64,000 nt of DNA from assembly GCA_026261815.1 (NCBI GenBank), contig JAMPIT010000484.1, positions 16,652,501 to 16,716,500 on the forward strand. The letters are read 5' to 3'. How positions within the stretch are numbered: the stretch's first letter is position 1; each line of letters begins with the position of its first letter. The position numbers were made by a program, and so were the translations under genes. Under the pieces are notes generated by a model that saw nothing but the letters and a program-made list of their open reading frames with translations, did no database searches and was not told the DNA's origin. Source of the stretch: Monarcha castaneiventris obscurior. Taxonomy: Eukaryota > Chordata > Aves > Passeriformes > Monarchidae. Below, in pieces: positions 12,101 through 23,189 of the stretch.

Positions 12101-13788
12101 TATTGTAGAGTCCTTGTATCAGATGTTCTTTGTGTGATGAGTAGAATCCTTTTAAAAGTGGACAGTTTGCATCTGTAAACAGATCTATTAGAATTACTTC
12201 CTGTAAGACTAAATATATTAAAGTCACCATTCCTGACCATGTTTTAAAAAAGTATTCTATCAGCAATTGAAAAAAAACCCAGTACTGTGTCTTCCTGGTA
12301 CCTTTCCTTTAGCTTTTATTGCAAACTCACCTGTATTATTACATAATAAGCAGGTTTATGATGGCCAAAGAACTTGTAACTTCTTTCTCAGCTGCATCCT
12401 TAATTCAGTAGGTTTAATAGAGTAAATAATTGTCGTAGGAAGTCAGTGGCTGTTTGCTAATTCAGAGCATCTGATGCAGTGTTAGCAGGCAGTGATGCTT
12501 TTCAGAGTAGCTGTTTCTTGTTGGGCTTGGCTGAGTAAGACCAGTTGAGTTGTTTTTCTCTCCATTATTTCTTTTCTGTTGTCTACAACCACTAACACCC
12601 ACATGTCCCATGACTGGTGTCTCTGTCATGATATCCACAGCGTGTTCAGAAAAGATGAAAACGGTCTGGAAACTGGCTTTTAATATTATCATGCCTATAA
12701 AAATTCTTAAATTAATAATGTGTAGTGGTTTGGTTCAAATTATCCAATTACTTACTTATCCAAAATTGCTCTCATAAATGAGTATCTTATTACTGTATTA
12801 ACATTTCTCCGTTTTGTTTGCTGGTGTTTTCAAAGGTAGCTTTTTATCCAAGGTGTTTGAAATTCCCCTTTTTTGAGACATACGTGAATTTTTTAGTGGT
12901 TTTGTTGGTTTGAACTAAAAAATCACATTTTAATACAGGATTTTGCGGTATTTTGCAAATCAACTGGTATTTTCTTGTTCTGGTAAAACTGTAAATTAGA
13001 AAAGAGAAAACATTTTCTGTATTTAAAGGATCCAGCTATCTAAAATAGTGAGGGAGGAAAAAAAAAAAAAAGGAAAAGCCATTGGAGGTTTGATTATGTC
13101 CTGCCAGTTCATCATTTCAGTTGTCAGTGTTCCTGCACTTTGGGAGAGGCTTTAAGTAGTTTTTCTTTGGTTGAAATCCATATTTATGATTTCTTCATGG
13201 GTGAAGAATGAATCCAGAATGCTGATGAGCTTAGTTTTTGTTGGATTATGCTGTCTGCATTATTCCAGTCTGGAGCCAGTTGTTGTGTTTCTCCTGCCTC
13301 TGATGTAAACAGGAATTTAAAGCCTCATTTAACTGACGGTGACTTCTGCTGGGCCATAAGAGCTGAGAGAGCAGTTTAGGTTTGGTGATGAAATTCTGAG
13401 TTCTTAACTCTTGTGATTAAACCCTGCATTGAATCTCACAGTGGAAGTGCAAAGGTTTGATGCCATTTGGTTCCCATTGGATTTTTTTTCACTCTTTCTT
13501 GTATTTGCCACATCTGTGTGGGTGTTTGCCTGGTGTGCGTAGTTTGTTCTTTCTTGCCCATTATGAAGTCTGTGGATAGGGTTAAAATGCAGTTTTGTTT
13601 TGGTGGAAGTTTTGTCTATGCTGTTCTCGTTATTTCTTAGAAATTCAAGGTTTAGGAGACCAAGTTCATGGCACATGGTGCAGGTGGGAGTCTTGAGTTC
13701 CATGGTGCTCTTCCCCTGGACTTCAGCCTGTCTGCTTAATGTGCAGTCATAAGGGACTCGTGGCTTTGACATGGAAAGGTTTTTAGGG

Positions 13789-13919
13789 AGGAGATGAACT
13801 CACTTGGAGCATGGTGCTGATAACTCCAGGGTCATGGGCTTGATCCCTCTATGGGCCATTCACTTGAGTTGGACTCGATGATCCTGGTGGGTCCCTTCCA
13901 ACTCAGAATATTCTGTGAA
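13789..13919 (+). mobile_element. TguSINE1-type SINE: tRNA-Ile head with CR1 tail
   Basis: The 5' half resembles a tRNA-Ile gene. It has 'GGAGCATGGTGCTGATAAC', then 'CCAGGGTCATGGGCTTGATCC' in the place of the B-box region, and 'ATGGGCCA' at the acceptor end. Joined directly after it is 'GTTGGACTCGATGATCCTGG' and the CR1 3' end, including 'TCCCTTCCAACTC' and 'ATTCTGTGA'. From memory this architecture is that of the zebra finch SINE TguSINE1, which borrows the CR1 3' end for mobilisation by CR1 reverse transcriptase. The tRNA-like part has several substitutions, including GGCTTGATCC where GGTTCGATCC is expected, and it is truncated at the 5' side. It is therefore an old, inactive copy and not a functional tRNA gene. 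Confidence 0.82.
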
Positions 13920-14959
13920 ATGTTCCTCTGTCACATGGGAACATCTTGACCACACTGGAGTGTTTGCATTCCAAGGGGAGCGTTCTCCTAACTTGGAGAA
14001 AAGGATGGTGCCCACTGGAGGTCACTATTTCAACTCGTGGAATTCCACTTGTAGTGCTCCGGGGTGTGTAGGGCTCTCCTGAGTGTGTTTTTACCTGGAA
14101 CACGGTACTGGAGTGATTGCATTAAATCTGTGCCTGGGGAGTTCTTAAATGCTGGGACTGGGGCAGGGTGGACCTTACCTGCAATTCACCCTTTGTTCTC
14201 ACGTGCCATGTTTGAGGGAGCTACCCACGTCCATGTCCCGTTGTATTTTGATAAATATAGCTGAAGAACAGATCATTAGACACTCTGATATTTTTAAAAT
14301 TTATTTTTAAAATCGAGTTTCATTTCGTATTTTTATTTATTCTATTAATGTTCTGTTAAATATGAAGATGGGTTCTTATTTTCCCTGGTTAATGAAACCT
14401 AAAGATACCTGGAAAAGCAAGATGTGTATCATCTAAGTTAGTGCTTATGAAAAGTACAGATTCTTTTGTATTCTTTCATGTGTCTGCTTAAATATAATGT
14501 ATAGTATTATAGGATTTTTGCAGTGTATTAGTTGCACAGATGATATTTGAAATAGTTTCAACTTGGAGAAAAGTAATTCCTGGAGTTGAGTTCCTGTTGT
14601 AATCTCTGCAGTTTGGGCAGCCTGTTCCATTGATGGGTTGTGGAGTAGAGTAAGAATTGTGAGACAAAGAAATCTTTGTATACAATATGAATCAGAGGTT
14701 GCTGATTAAAGTGATTACAAGCCTTGCTTAATTTAAAAATCTTCTAAAAAGCTTAGCTTTTGTGTTGTTGTTGAGCTAAATTTCTGATAAGGGCCGGAAT
14801 AAAGATATCTGATCAGGAAAAGTTGGCTGACAGGTTTTCTGGGCAGCTATGTAAGAGCTATTTTTATGCAGGGAGTGAGCTAAAGGGCTATGCTTAGAAG
14901 AAAATTCACACAAAGATCCAAGCCTCATATGTCTCTCTCTCTTTTTCCCCACCCTCTAG

Positions 14960-15043
14960 TGATATGCAGCTTCCGAGGAACTGTTCCGCAAGGCTTGGTC
15001 CTGGAACTAGGTGAAACTGTCCAGATCCTGGAGAAATGTGAAG
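14960..15043 (+). CDS. DOCK3: DOCK3 coding exon, N-terminal half of SH3 domain
   Basis: DOCK3 is a neuron-enriched atypical guanine nucleotide exchange factor for Rac. It acts with ELMO and WAVE proteins in axon outgrowth. The 84-nt exon lies between CCCTCTAG and GTAAGTG. It starts with the last two bases of a Val codon, carries 27 complete codons and ends on the first base of a Gly codon. The peptide includes ICSFRGTVPQGLVLELGE and then TVQILEKCE, which are the first strands of the SH3 domain (about residues 13-41). The 'VPQGLVLE' and 'EKCE' choices fit DOCK3 rather than DOCK4, which has a 'VPYGLSLE'-like stretch and 'EKCD'. The match to human DOCK3 is from memory, with about two conservative changes. 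Reading past the donor gives only a short tail and a stop, so there is no reason to extend it. Confidence 0.96.
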
Positions 15044-17388
15044 GTAAGTGTGATGTCCAAGAAGGAACCCCATTTTCTATGTAAGAATATACAAATATCT
15101 TAATCTAGCATATTTTAATAAGTTCTTTGGAAATCATGATGCATCAAATCAAAGCAGTTGAATAAAACCTACTCTGACCCACTTTCCGTAGGAAAGGCTG
15201 AGTGCTCTTGGCACTAATCCAGTCTGATAGGGGGTCAGTGTGTTTGAAGTTAACCATCTGTCCAGAAAATCTTGAACCCTGACCTGATTGTTGTATTGTA
15301 ACTGGGTCTTACACTGAAATTTCATCGTGTAAAGGATAGAATCAGAATCTTGGGGTTTTTTTCTGTGTTTTCTCACTGTTACTGTTATGCATTTCTATTA
15401 AGTGTATCAGTTTTATTACTCAGAAACATCTGAATAGGTGGAAAATATTAATTATTAAATAGATTAGCAATACTAGAAAAAATGGATTTAGGGGAGATTG
15501 TTTTGCATTTATCTTGATGTGTGTTTTTGTACCTAAAGCAAAATGCCATTGTAAATTTTATAGTTGGTATGTGGCTGGAGATGTCTGTGTGTGAATAAAT
15601 TGAATGTCCTAATGCTCTGCTTTATTCACATGAAGAATGTGATTGAAGTTGTATGTAAAAGGAGAATTATTCTTATCCTAATGTTCAAGCAAGTGTTGTA
15701 AAACATGTCTGGTGAGAAGTAGGTTGACAAGATACAGTATGAGAACATGTTTCACTATATTCTGAGGTGGAATAATGTAACCTTAATCCTGAAGTGTTAA
15801 ACAAATTCAAAACCCAGATCCACAAATTTGAATTCCAAATTAACATTCCACAAAGTTGTAGATGTGGTTTTTTTTATTTGTTCAGTTTAAAGTCATTTTT
15901 TATCTCCAGTGTTAATGTTGCTCCCCAGACCTTGTGCGTGCTTGTCAGCAGACTCTGCTTTGCCTCCCTCATGCCTAGAACTGTCTTTTGCTCTTGATGC
16001 TTCTCTTGTACTCAGGTGTTTGTTTTCCCACTCGTCACAAAAAAGTCACCTTTTCTATGCTAATTTTTCTAGTAACGTAGTAGCTTCTTCACCTACATTT
16101 GTAAAAATTTTCTGTTGAATGAGAGCTTTGCAGTGCAGTGGGGAAAACTACCCACAAAGAAGCTTGCTGTAAACAATCCCATGCTTTTTTAAAAACCACA
16201 ACTGGTGTGATGGGCTAAGCTGTGCTCACACACTGAGGGCAGATTGTAGTTATTCTACCAGGTCTTGTGAATTAGAACAAGGTTCAAGTTCAGGAGAAAA
16301 GCATCCCTTTGCTTAGGATGGGATAACTCTAAGGTAATTAAACACTGTATGTTGTTGAAAGCAGTCATGGTATTTTCCAGCCATTTCTGGGAAATAAAAC
16401 ATGATCCCCAAGGAGCAGGTTGTTTATGGAAAAGCAAAGGGATAATCCAACTTGTCTTTACAGTGTTATAATAATTAGGCTTTGAATATTGCCTTCGCTG
16501 GTAGTTTTGAGGATGATTCCTCAAAAGCAATTCATGCCAGTCTTCAAATTGCTGAGAAAGGAAGTCCTCAGACAAGGTTTTTCTGGATGGAAGGAGGGTT
16601 GTACAGAATTCTTTGGTTTTGTTTTTTAAGCCCTCTATCCTGTCATTTTGATTGGGATGCCTTTACCATGGACTTTGTGTATAAAAAGATACATTAATTT
16701 TGATAATAACATCTGGAACTCCACACTATGAAACTCATCTGAATATTCAGATGGTCTGTGCTGCAGCACTTGCATGTGTGAATTATGCAAAAAAGCACAC
16801 TAAATGTGCAAAGTGGGTTCTTAAAAGGGGAAAAAAAGCAGTTGCTTTTTAAGCATTCTTGTCTAAGTGGTTGTTTAACAGGGTCCTCTTCTTCTGCATT
16901 ATTTGCTGGGGAGTCTTTTGTGCAGACAGACTGGATAAAATAATGTTAACCCACACAAAATAAGGGTCACTGCTGTGAGAGTCACAGAAGATCCATAGCT
17001 GTTTCAGCTTCACTTCTTGAGTAGTTTATGCATAATTGTCTGCGGCAGGGATTTTGCTGTCTGGGTTGAAAAGATTCACATACACAAAAACTTTTAGTAA
17101 TGTGAACTATGATTTCAGAGACTTGCAGAAGAATTCAAGGCTGACAAAGATTCAAAGAGTAGCTATACTTCTGAATGTGCTTATTTTTAATCATAATAAC
17201 TTACTGAATAGCTGTATTTGTATTACAAAAGAGCATGTGCTGTTCTGTAGTGACTGGTGTAAGAAGCAGTCCCTGCTTTTAGAGCAATTGAATGAAAGAG
17301 GAGGGAATTTCCTGTTTGAAGATTTTGGGTATCACTGCAGCTAAGTTTTATAGATATTTGCAGAGTAAAGAAACAAATGTAGGTGCAT

Positions 17389-17408
17389 ACACACACACAC
17401 ACACACAC
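17389..17408. repeat. (AC)10 microsatellite
   Basis: Ten perfect AC dinucleotides, likely to be length-variable between individuals. Confidence 0.95.
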
Positions 17409-18110
17409 GTATTTGTCTCTAAGGTTAATAAATATAAATACCAATTGATAATACATTAAATATATTTTGGTTGTCTATGCATTTTTAAATGAAATGCATT
17501 GAAATACAGTTGTCTTCGTTAATTTGGATCTTGTTCACATGCTTGAAATTGGAATTTTTGGATTTCCACAAATTTCTGTGCCTCACAAATATCTAAATCT
17601 CTGTTTTTTAACCCTGAGTCTGCCCACTGTCCCAGTAAATCAGACCCATGGACTTGGTACCTGCCTTTCCTCTGCAGCTACCAAAGGCTCCACCCGTGTT
17701 TCTATCACACACACCCCATCTGTAAAGCATGAGGTGTTTGTTATTAGAGTGGTTTTGTAGTTACTGCTTGCACAAAGGGTTCTCAGATCCTTGACTGGTT
17801 TCACTCAAAGGTTAGAAATGTTCATCAAGACACCAGTTGGACCCGTGCATGACATTCACAGCTTTTCCCCTCTCTGAGCCCTTCCACTTGTGATCCTGGC
17901 ACTGAGGGGGCACTGAAACACCAAGTGGAGTTCTGTGCTCTGCCTGCCATGCCTTGAGGAGCTGGAGGGGTATGGCATTAGTGTGGAACTTGGAAATGCT
18001 GAAAGATGGAGTTTTCTTTTGTCAAGTGGCAAAGCATGAGCACACTCTTGGTTTGAAATACACATTTGGACTGTGCATTCTAAAGAACACCCTGTCTTTC
18101 AAGTCATGTG

Positions 18111-18136
18111 GCTACTGCCCTGCCACAGGCAGTAGC
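18111..18136. other. Short perfect hairpin
   Basis: GCTACTGCC at 18111-18119 and GGCAGTAGC at 18128-18136 are exact reverse complements, forming a 9-bp stem with an 8-nt loop. There is no T run after it and no known family. It is recorded as structure only. Confidence 0.5.
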
Positions 18137-19014
18137 TGTCAGTAACTAGTGCCATTCAGAGTAAATTTGAAATGTCTGTTTTGTCCATTTGTTTTTATTG
18201 CTGGAGGGCAGTTTTCTTTAGATTAAAAATGCTGTAACTTCAGTAACTGTAATTATTACCTTGAGAATTTTGTATATTCACTGAAGAGTGGAAACACTGG
18301 CTGATGCCTGAAGCACCAGTTGAAAGAATATTATCTTACCCATGCAAATTCTGCTATCCACACAAGTATTTATCTACATGGTTTTCATGTGTGTACATTA
18401 ATAATTGTGTTCTTAAACCATGCAGAAAATGTTTAAATATGTTTAAGATTTCCCTCTGTTATTCCAGCAGTGATGGCATGGTCAAAATAAGTGTTTCTGG
18501 TATTTGGGACACTTAAGCAGCAGATATAACTTGCAATTAGGGTTTTTTTTAAATTCTTGATGAATTCAATGTGCTTGAGAAGTGATGCCTTTGCCATGCT
18601 TCCAAGCTGTGCCATACAGATGAGGGAGGAATCCCACTCCAGGCTGTCGGTGCTGTGGGAGCCCTGCAGGTTTCCTCCCCTCTGAGTCGGGAGCTGTCCT
18701 GTGGCTGCCTGGGCCAAAGTGACTCCATCCCAGTAATTTGTGTTTGGCCTGAGGAAGATGTCTCCACTTTTCCTGTTTGCTTTTTCCTGCCTTTTCATCC
18801 TCTTTTCCCCTCTTTGCCTTTTGTGGAATGTGCCCATGGAAGTGAAGCCTCTTGGACCCACACCTCTGCTGCAGCAGATCTTGCCCGGTTAGTGAAAGCC
18901 ATCTTTCAGAGCACAGGAGTGGCTTCTTGACAGCCCTCTGGCTAATGCCACATCCCATCTCTCTTTGCCTTTGTCGTGGCAGCCCTGGCAGCATTATCAG
19001 CATATTCCTGTGGC

Positions 19015-19145
19015 TCTGCTGGCCCGAGGCTGCTCCCTGCCGTGGTGCAGGAGGGCTGGGCCAGGCGTTCATCTGCTGCTCCTCCTGCCTGGCACACGCC
19101 GAGCAGCGAGCTCGGGCACAGCGCTCTTGGCATCGGGCAGCTTTT
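19015..19145. other. CpG-rich patch within intron
   Basis: About nine CpG dinucleotides fall in some 130 bp of GC-rich sequence, while the surrounding intron is AT-rich and CpG-poor. It is far too small to be a standard CpG island. It could be a decayed retroelement piece, a small enhancer or a chance cluster. No protein family is recognisable in the overlapping open frames on either strand. Confidence 0.5.
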
Positions 19146-22100
19146 GCTGAGCACTGCTCCTGTCCCTCTCCTGGGTCACTTTGGGTGCCTTTAGCTCTGC
19201 ACAGCAGTTCACATGCAGATTACAAGGTAAAAGCAATTGTTTATTGGCTTGTATATGTAAAAGACAGCTTTACTTCATGTTTGAGGGTTACTCACATTAC
19301 TGCCAAGTACATTTATTTTTGTAGGACAAAGAATGCTTGAGTTCCTGTAGCAGATTCTACTGGCAGTACTTTATTTAAGAACAAACTTTAGCTTTAAGAT
19401 TTACCATAAATACTTATGTAATTTATTTTCAGAATTTTGTTTGTCAGGAAATTATATGCAGAATTTATTTTTTCCTACAGTCTGCTGCTCATGATTCTTT
19501 ATTTAATGCTGATACTTGAGCTTTATTTTTCTGAAAAATAGATCAATATCTTTCAATTAGGACCCTTTTGCTTTTCTGTTACTGAGTCCTCTAAAGGGGT
19601 GAGCTTTTTCCATGTGACAGACCTCTTGTGGATTAAGTGGAAATCTGAAAAAGGCTATGAGGTGTCTCTTAGAAAGCATACCCTGTTTTGTTCAAGACAC
19701 TTTCAAGTAAAGATCAAAAAATCATTGGTAGCTCTTCTAGTCACTGAAATGAAGAGATTGAGATGTGCAGGACTGCCCCAGAGCTGCTTTTGCAGTTTAA
19801 CTAGGGCTGCACTATTGCTGAGACTCCTGAGTGTGACACACTTTTGGAAAGATGGGTTTTCAGTCTTTATTCAACAGTTTGCAGATTCTTTAGTGTGGCA
19901 TCAAGTTTCCCCCACTGTGGATTTCCATATGTACAGGTGGTTTTAGAATGGCGCTTCTGATAGACTAATTTTTGGTTTTCTTACAGCAAATGATGTGTGT
20001 GGTATGGAATATCCCTTTGATTCAGGCCTGCCATCCCAGCTACGTCCCCTCCCAACTTCATTGCAGGCATGATCATTGTTTCACATTAATTTATTCACGA
20101 AATTCTTGTTACTTCGTAGCTGTGTTTTTCTGCTTCTTGATTTTAAATCACATCTTCACCATTTCTGTGAAATCAGTACCCTTTAAAGACCATGTGTCAC
20201 TAAATGCATGCCATAACTCTGAAATATTATTATTTGTGGTGCAGTGACACCTAAATGTGTTAGTCAGTGTTGTGTCTAACCAGGGAGTGCTTGTTGGGAT
20301 CACAATTAGCTGAAGCACCTGCCTGGATTGGATGACTATTGTCATTAAATCCTCCAAAACAAATGCTCCTTAAGATAAACGATTACATCAATATTAATGT
20401 GTTTAAGACTAATTCCAGAATGCAAGTTTAGTTCATTTTAGGGAATAATGCAATGCAGGTGCGATTTTCTAACTGTGCCTTTAAAAAAAAGGCATTGTAC
20501 CTTTTCTCACAGCTTTTACTTTGCAATACAGAATGAGTTGTGCATTTTACAGTGTAGGGCTTTCAGGTTCTGCTGAGCTCTTTGACTGTCTCTTGCTTCC
20601 GTGGAGTTGGAGGAAACTCAAAATAGAGAGGGGTGACTTAAAAAAATTATACCATATTAAAAAAGAAAAGATAAAAGAAAAGATCTGGAGAGCACAATTT
20701 TTAAGATTAAAGGGAAATGTAACCACTTCTCAATATATGAAGGAAACTACAAGAGGAAAGTCAACAAAATGTTTTCCATAATGTCCAAAAGAAAAACATC
20801 AATAATTCAAATAGCATCAAAGAAAGGGTATAAAGTGCATGTATGTTGTCTGAGCCACTGAAATAGGTTGTCCAGTGAGGATTTGCCATCTCCACTTGAC
20901 ATAAATATGCTGGATTTCCAAGTATTATACCAAAATTTCACATGTTACATGCAGTTTTGTTGGCCAGTGTTGATCTGTGGAAGAAATTTCTTCTAAAAAG
21001 GTGCCTGTGCAACACCACCATTTTCAAACTGGTCTGCATGGAGTAGCAGAAATAGAGATTCCTTGGAATTTGGTGCAGAAATCCTTGGAATCTAGGTTTT
21101 ACAGATGTATGGATCATTTTCCACAGACAAGGAGTGCAGTGTTATTCAACCCTGATAATAAATGACTGGACACTGTTTAAACCAGACTAAATATGAGGAG
21201 AGATTTAGAGATGTGGCTTGGATAAGCTGGGTGATTTCTCAGGGTCCTTCCCTGCCTGTTTTTCACAACTCTGTAAACACAGGGCTTGTAAGCTTTGAAA
21301 ATTTGTTTTGGAATGAAGAACAAAAACCTCAGAAATGAGGTAGCTTTTTGGAAATGTGTTTCATTTACTACCCTGCAGATCTAAATTTTTAATGGCCACC
21401 CCCTTTACTGGGTTTTGTTCTTTTACAGGTCTCTCTCACAAACTTGGATAAAACTCTTTTCCCCACTTACCAAGAAGTTTGTCATTCTGTTTGTCTTAGA
21501 GCTTAAATGTCTGGTTATTTCTGAGGGACAGACTGTATTTAATATTAGTAACAGTGAATCACAGGATAAATGCATTTATTTTTTTCTGTGACCTTAAAAA
21601 TACGCAGCATCTGTTGCTCAAAAGCAGGTGTGGGCACAGTTGTGTGGAGTTCTAGAAAACACTCATGTTAAAGGTCTGTATGTGTTGTTTGTGCATATAT
21701 GTTTATATTAATATGATTACCCTGAAGTTAGATCAACTAAAATGTATTCAGAACAACAATAATTTGTAAAAATATAATCAATGATTTAATAGGAAAACAA
21801 ATCTTTGTGTTATGTCTTATCTTCATGAGAAATTTGTGTAATGAAGAAGATGGATTTGACTTTTCTCTGTACTAGGGTTTGCAATTGTCCTGAATTCATC
21901 AGTTATTTTATTTCATATTGACTTAGATTCCCTTTTTAAAACAAAATAAAAATTCAAGACTCTCAGGCTGTCTTTAAAACAAATTCATGGCCTTTTTCCC
22001 CATCTCTTATCCTCTCAATGAGACTCGTGTCGTAACTCAGCTGAATCTAAAGTCCTTTTTCTGAGAGAGACAAAATACCCAGTTACTTGGTTCTGTTCTT

Positions 22101-23148
22101 CTCTATTCTCCATAGCCAGTTACTGGCAGGTTTTGCTAATTTTAAATTAGGGCGGGAAAAAAACAGTGAGTAGGGAGTTGCTGGGAAAATGGGAGGGCTT
22201 TTTATGGGAAGTGGCTTTAGTGGAGCGTTGTCTTTTGCCAGGTGTGGGCTGAGCCTGTCTGGCACTGGCTGCAGTTGGTAAATGACACCTGAAGGCTGAA
22301 CTTGCATTGTAGCTGTGCCTGGCCAAGTTTGCCCAGGAATTTGGGATGGCCTGGGATGGCCAAGCCCCATCCCCAGAACCCACCTGTGCTCCTGGGGCTG
22401 TTCCAGGCCCAGCTCCAGAGTGTGCTGCTTTTCCACTCTTCAGCTGGATGAGGTTTTCAGCCCCTTTATTCCTGGCTGAATCCTGCAGTGACATCGCTGT
22501 CACTTGTGGAAAGCAGCAGGAACTGGGTTCTTCCCAGTTTAACTTTAAGCTTTAGCAGCTTTGTGTTTTACTCCTCATTTATTGTCCTGTCTGGAGCGGT
22601 TTCCTGATGGGGGATACAAGAATAATTATGGGGTTTGGAAATTAGATCCTAAATCCTGTTCTCTACTCAGACATACGTAAGACCAGACACATGCAAAGAA
22701 TTTCTATTTGTTTAAAGCACATTAGAAATGTATGATAATGGCTTTTACAGGTTTCTGAAGTCTGGAGATCTTGTCAAGATAAACACTGCAACAAGACTCA
22801 TGTGCCAGCCCGGAAGCGAAGTGTTCAGTGCAGATTCTTCCCTGAGTGCTGAATGTATCTTTGCCACAGTGACTACTGATTGTTAGTACAGGAACTAGCT
22901 AATCTGCTTTTATTCCTGGAGGGAAGAAACAAGAGCATTCCAGGTTGTTAAGTGTTTGTCATCATTGCAGAGCAAAATGAAAATAATTTAAAAAAAAAAC
23001 CCAACAAAAACTCTTCTAAAAATTTGATCTATGGGAGGCACAGCTGGTTTTTTGGTTGATCTCAGTAACTGCATAATGGTAGTCAGTTTGCTTCTGTGTA
23101 AAGACAGCAGTGCCACAAATAATTATAATGTGTTTTATCTGGTTTCAG

Positions 23149-23189
23149 GTTGGTATAGAGGTGTTTCCATTAAGAAGCCCAGTGTCAAG
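23149..23189 (+). CDS. DOCK3: DOCK3 coding exon, middle of SH3 domain (41 nt)
   Basis: This small 41-nt exon lies between TTTCAG and GTAAGCG. It completes the split Gly codon and adds 13 codons, WYRGVSIKKPSVK, ending on a codon boundary. The Trp-Tyr at its start is the conserved SH3 tryptophan position that contacts proline-rich ligands. In the related DOCK1 and DOCK2 the SH3 domain takes part in autoinhibition and in ELMO binding, and the same is inferred here. The frame joins exactly to both neighbouring exons. From memory the human protein has Thr and Asn where this has Ile and Ser, so the two differences are confined to the loop. Because 41 is not a multiple of three, skipping this exon alone would shift the frame. 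Confidence 0.96.

Larger units (their letters stand above)
1..14959 (+). other. DOCK3: DOCK3 intron upstream of first visible exon (partial)
   Basis: AT-rich non-coding sequence that ends in a normal acceptor, a pyrimidine run followed by CCCTCTAG at 14952-14959. By family comparison this is intron 1, because the next exon resumes about 12 codons into the protein. No CpG island and no first exon are visible, so the promoter lies further upstream. Identified contents are a hairpin at 2819-2850, a 9-bp minisatellite at 3641-3784, an A/T-rich simple repeat near 4138, a CR1 piece near 4970-5140, an X-box-like pair at 5746-5896, a short GT repeat at 6159-6172 and a SINE at 13789-13919. I recognise nothing in the remaining stretches, including 5900-13780, beyond ordinary intron sequence. 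The short open frames there show no family resemblance. Confidence 0.85.
15044..23148 (+). other. DOCK3: DOCK3 intron, 8.1 kb
   Basis: The intron is bounded by GTAAGTG and TTTCAG. It is mostly AT-rich, unrecognised sequence. Visible items are an (AC)10 microsatellite at 17389-17408, a 9-bp-stem hairpin at 18111-18136, a CpG-rich patch near 19015-19145, and GC-richer stretches near 18640-18960 and 22150-22540 that I could not assign. No second gene or convincing pseudogene was found in it. Confidence 0.9.

Noticed and set aside
13404..13772. 122-codon minus-strand frame just before the SINE
   Set aside because: No recognisable domain and no supporting splice or start context. It is probably a chance frame.
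13789..13919. Functional tRNA-Ile gene
   Set aside because: The promoter-box region is degenerate, the 5' side is truncated and a CR1 tail is fused directly to it, so it is a SINE.
15044..15081. Read-through extension of the first visible exon to a stop
   Set aside because: The GTAAGTG donor and the exact phase match with the exon at 23149 show that splicing occurs here.
21170..21290. Possible degenerate CR1 tail ('AGGGTCCTTCCCTGCC')
   Set aside because: Only one short segment resembles the consensus and the terminal motif is missing. This is too weak to list.
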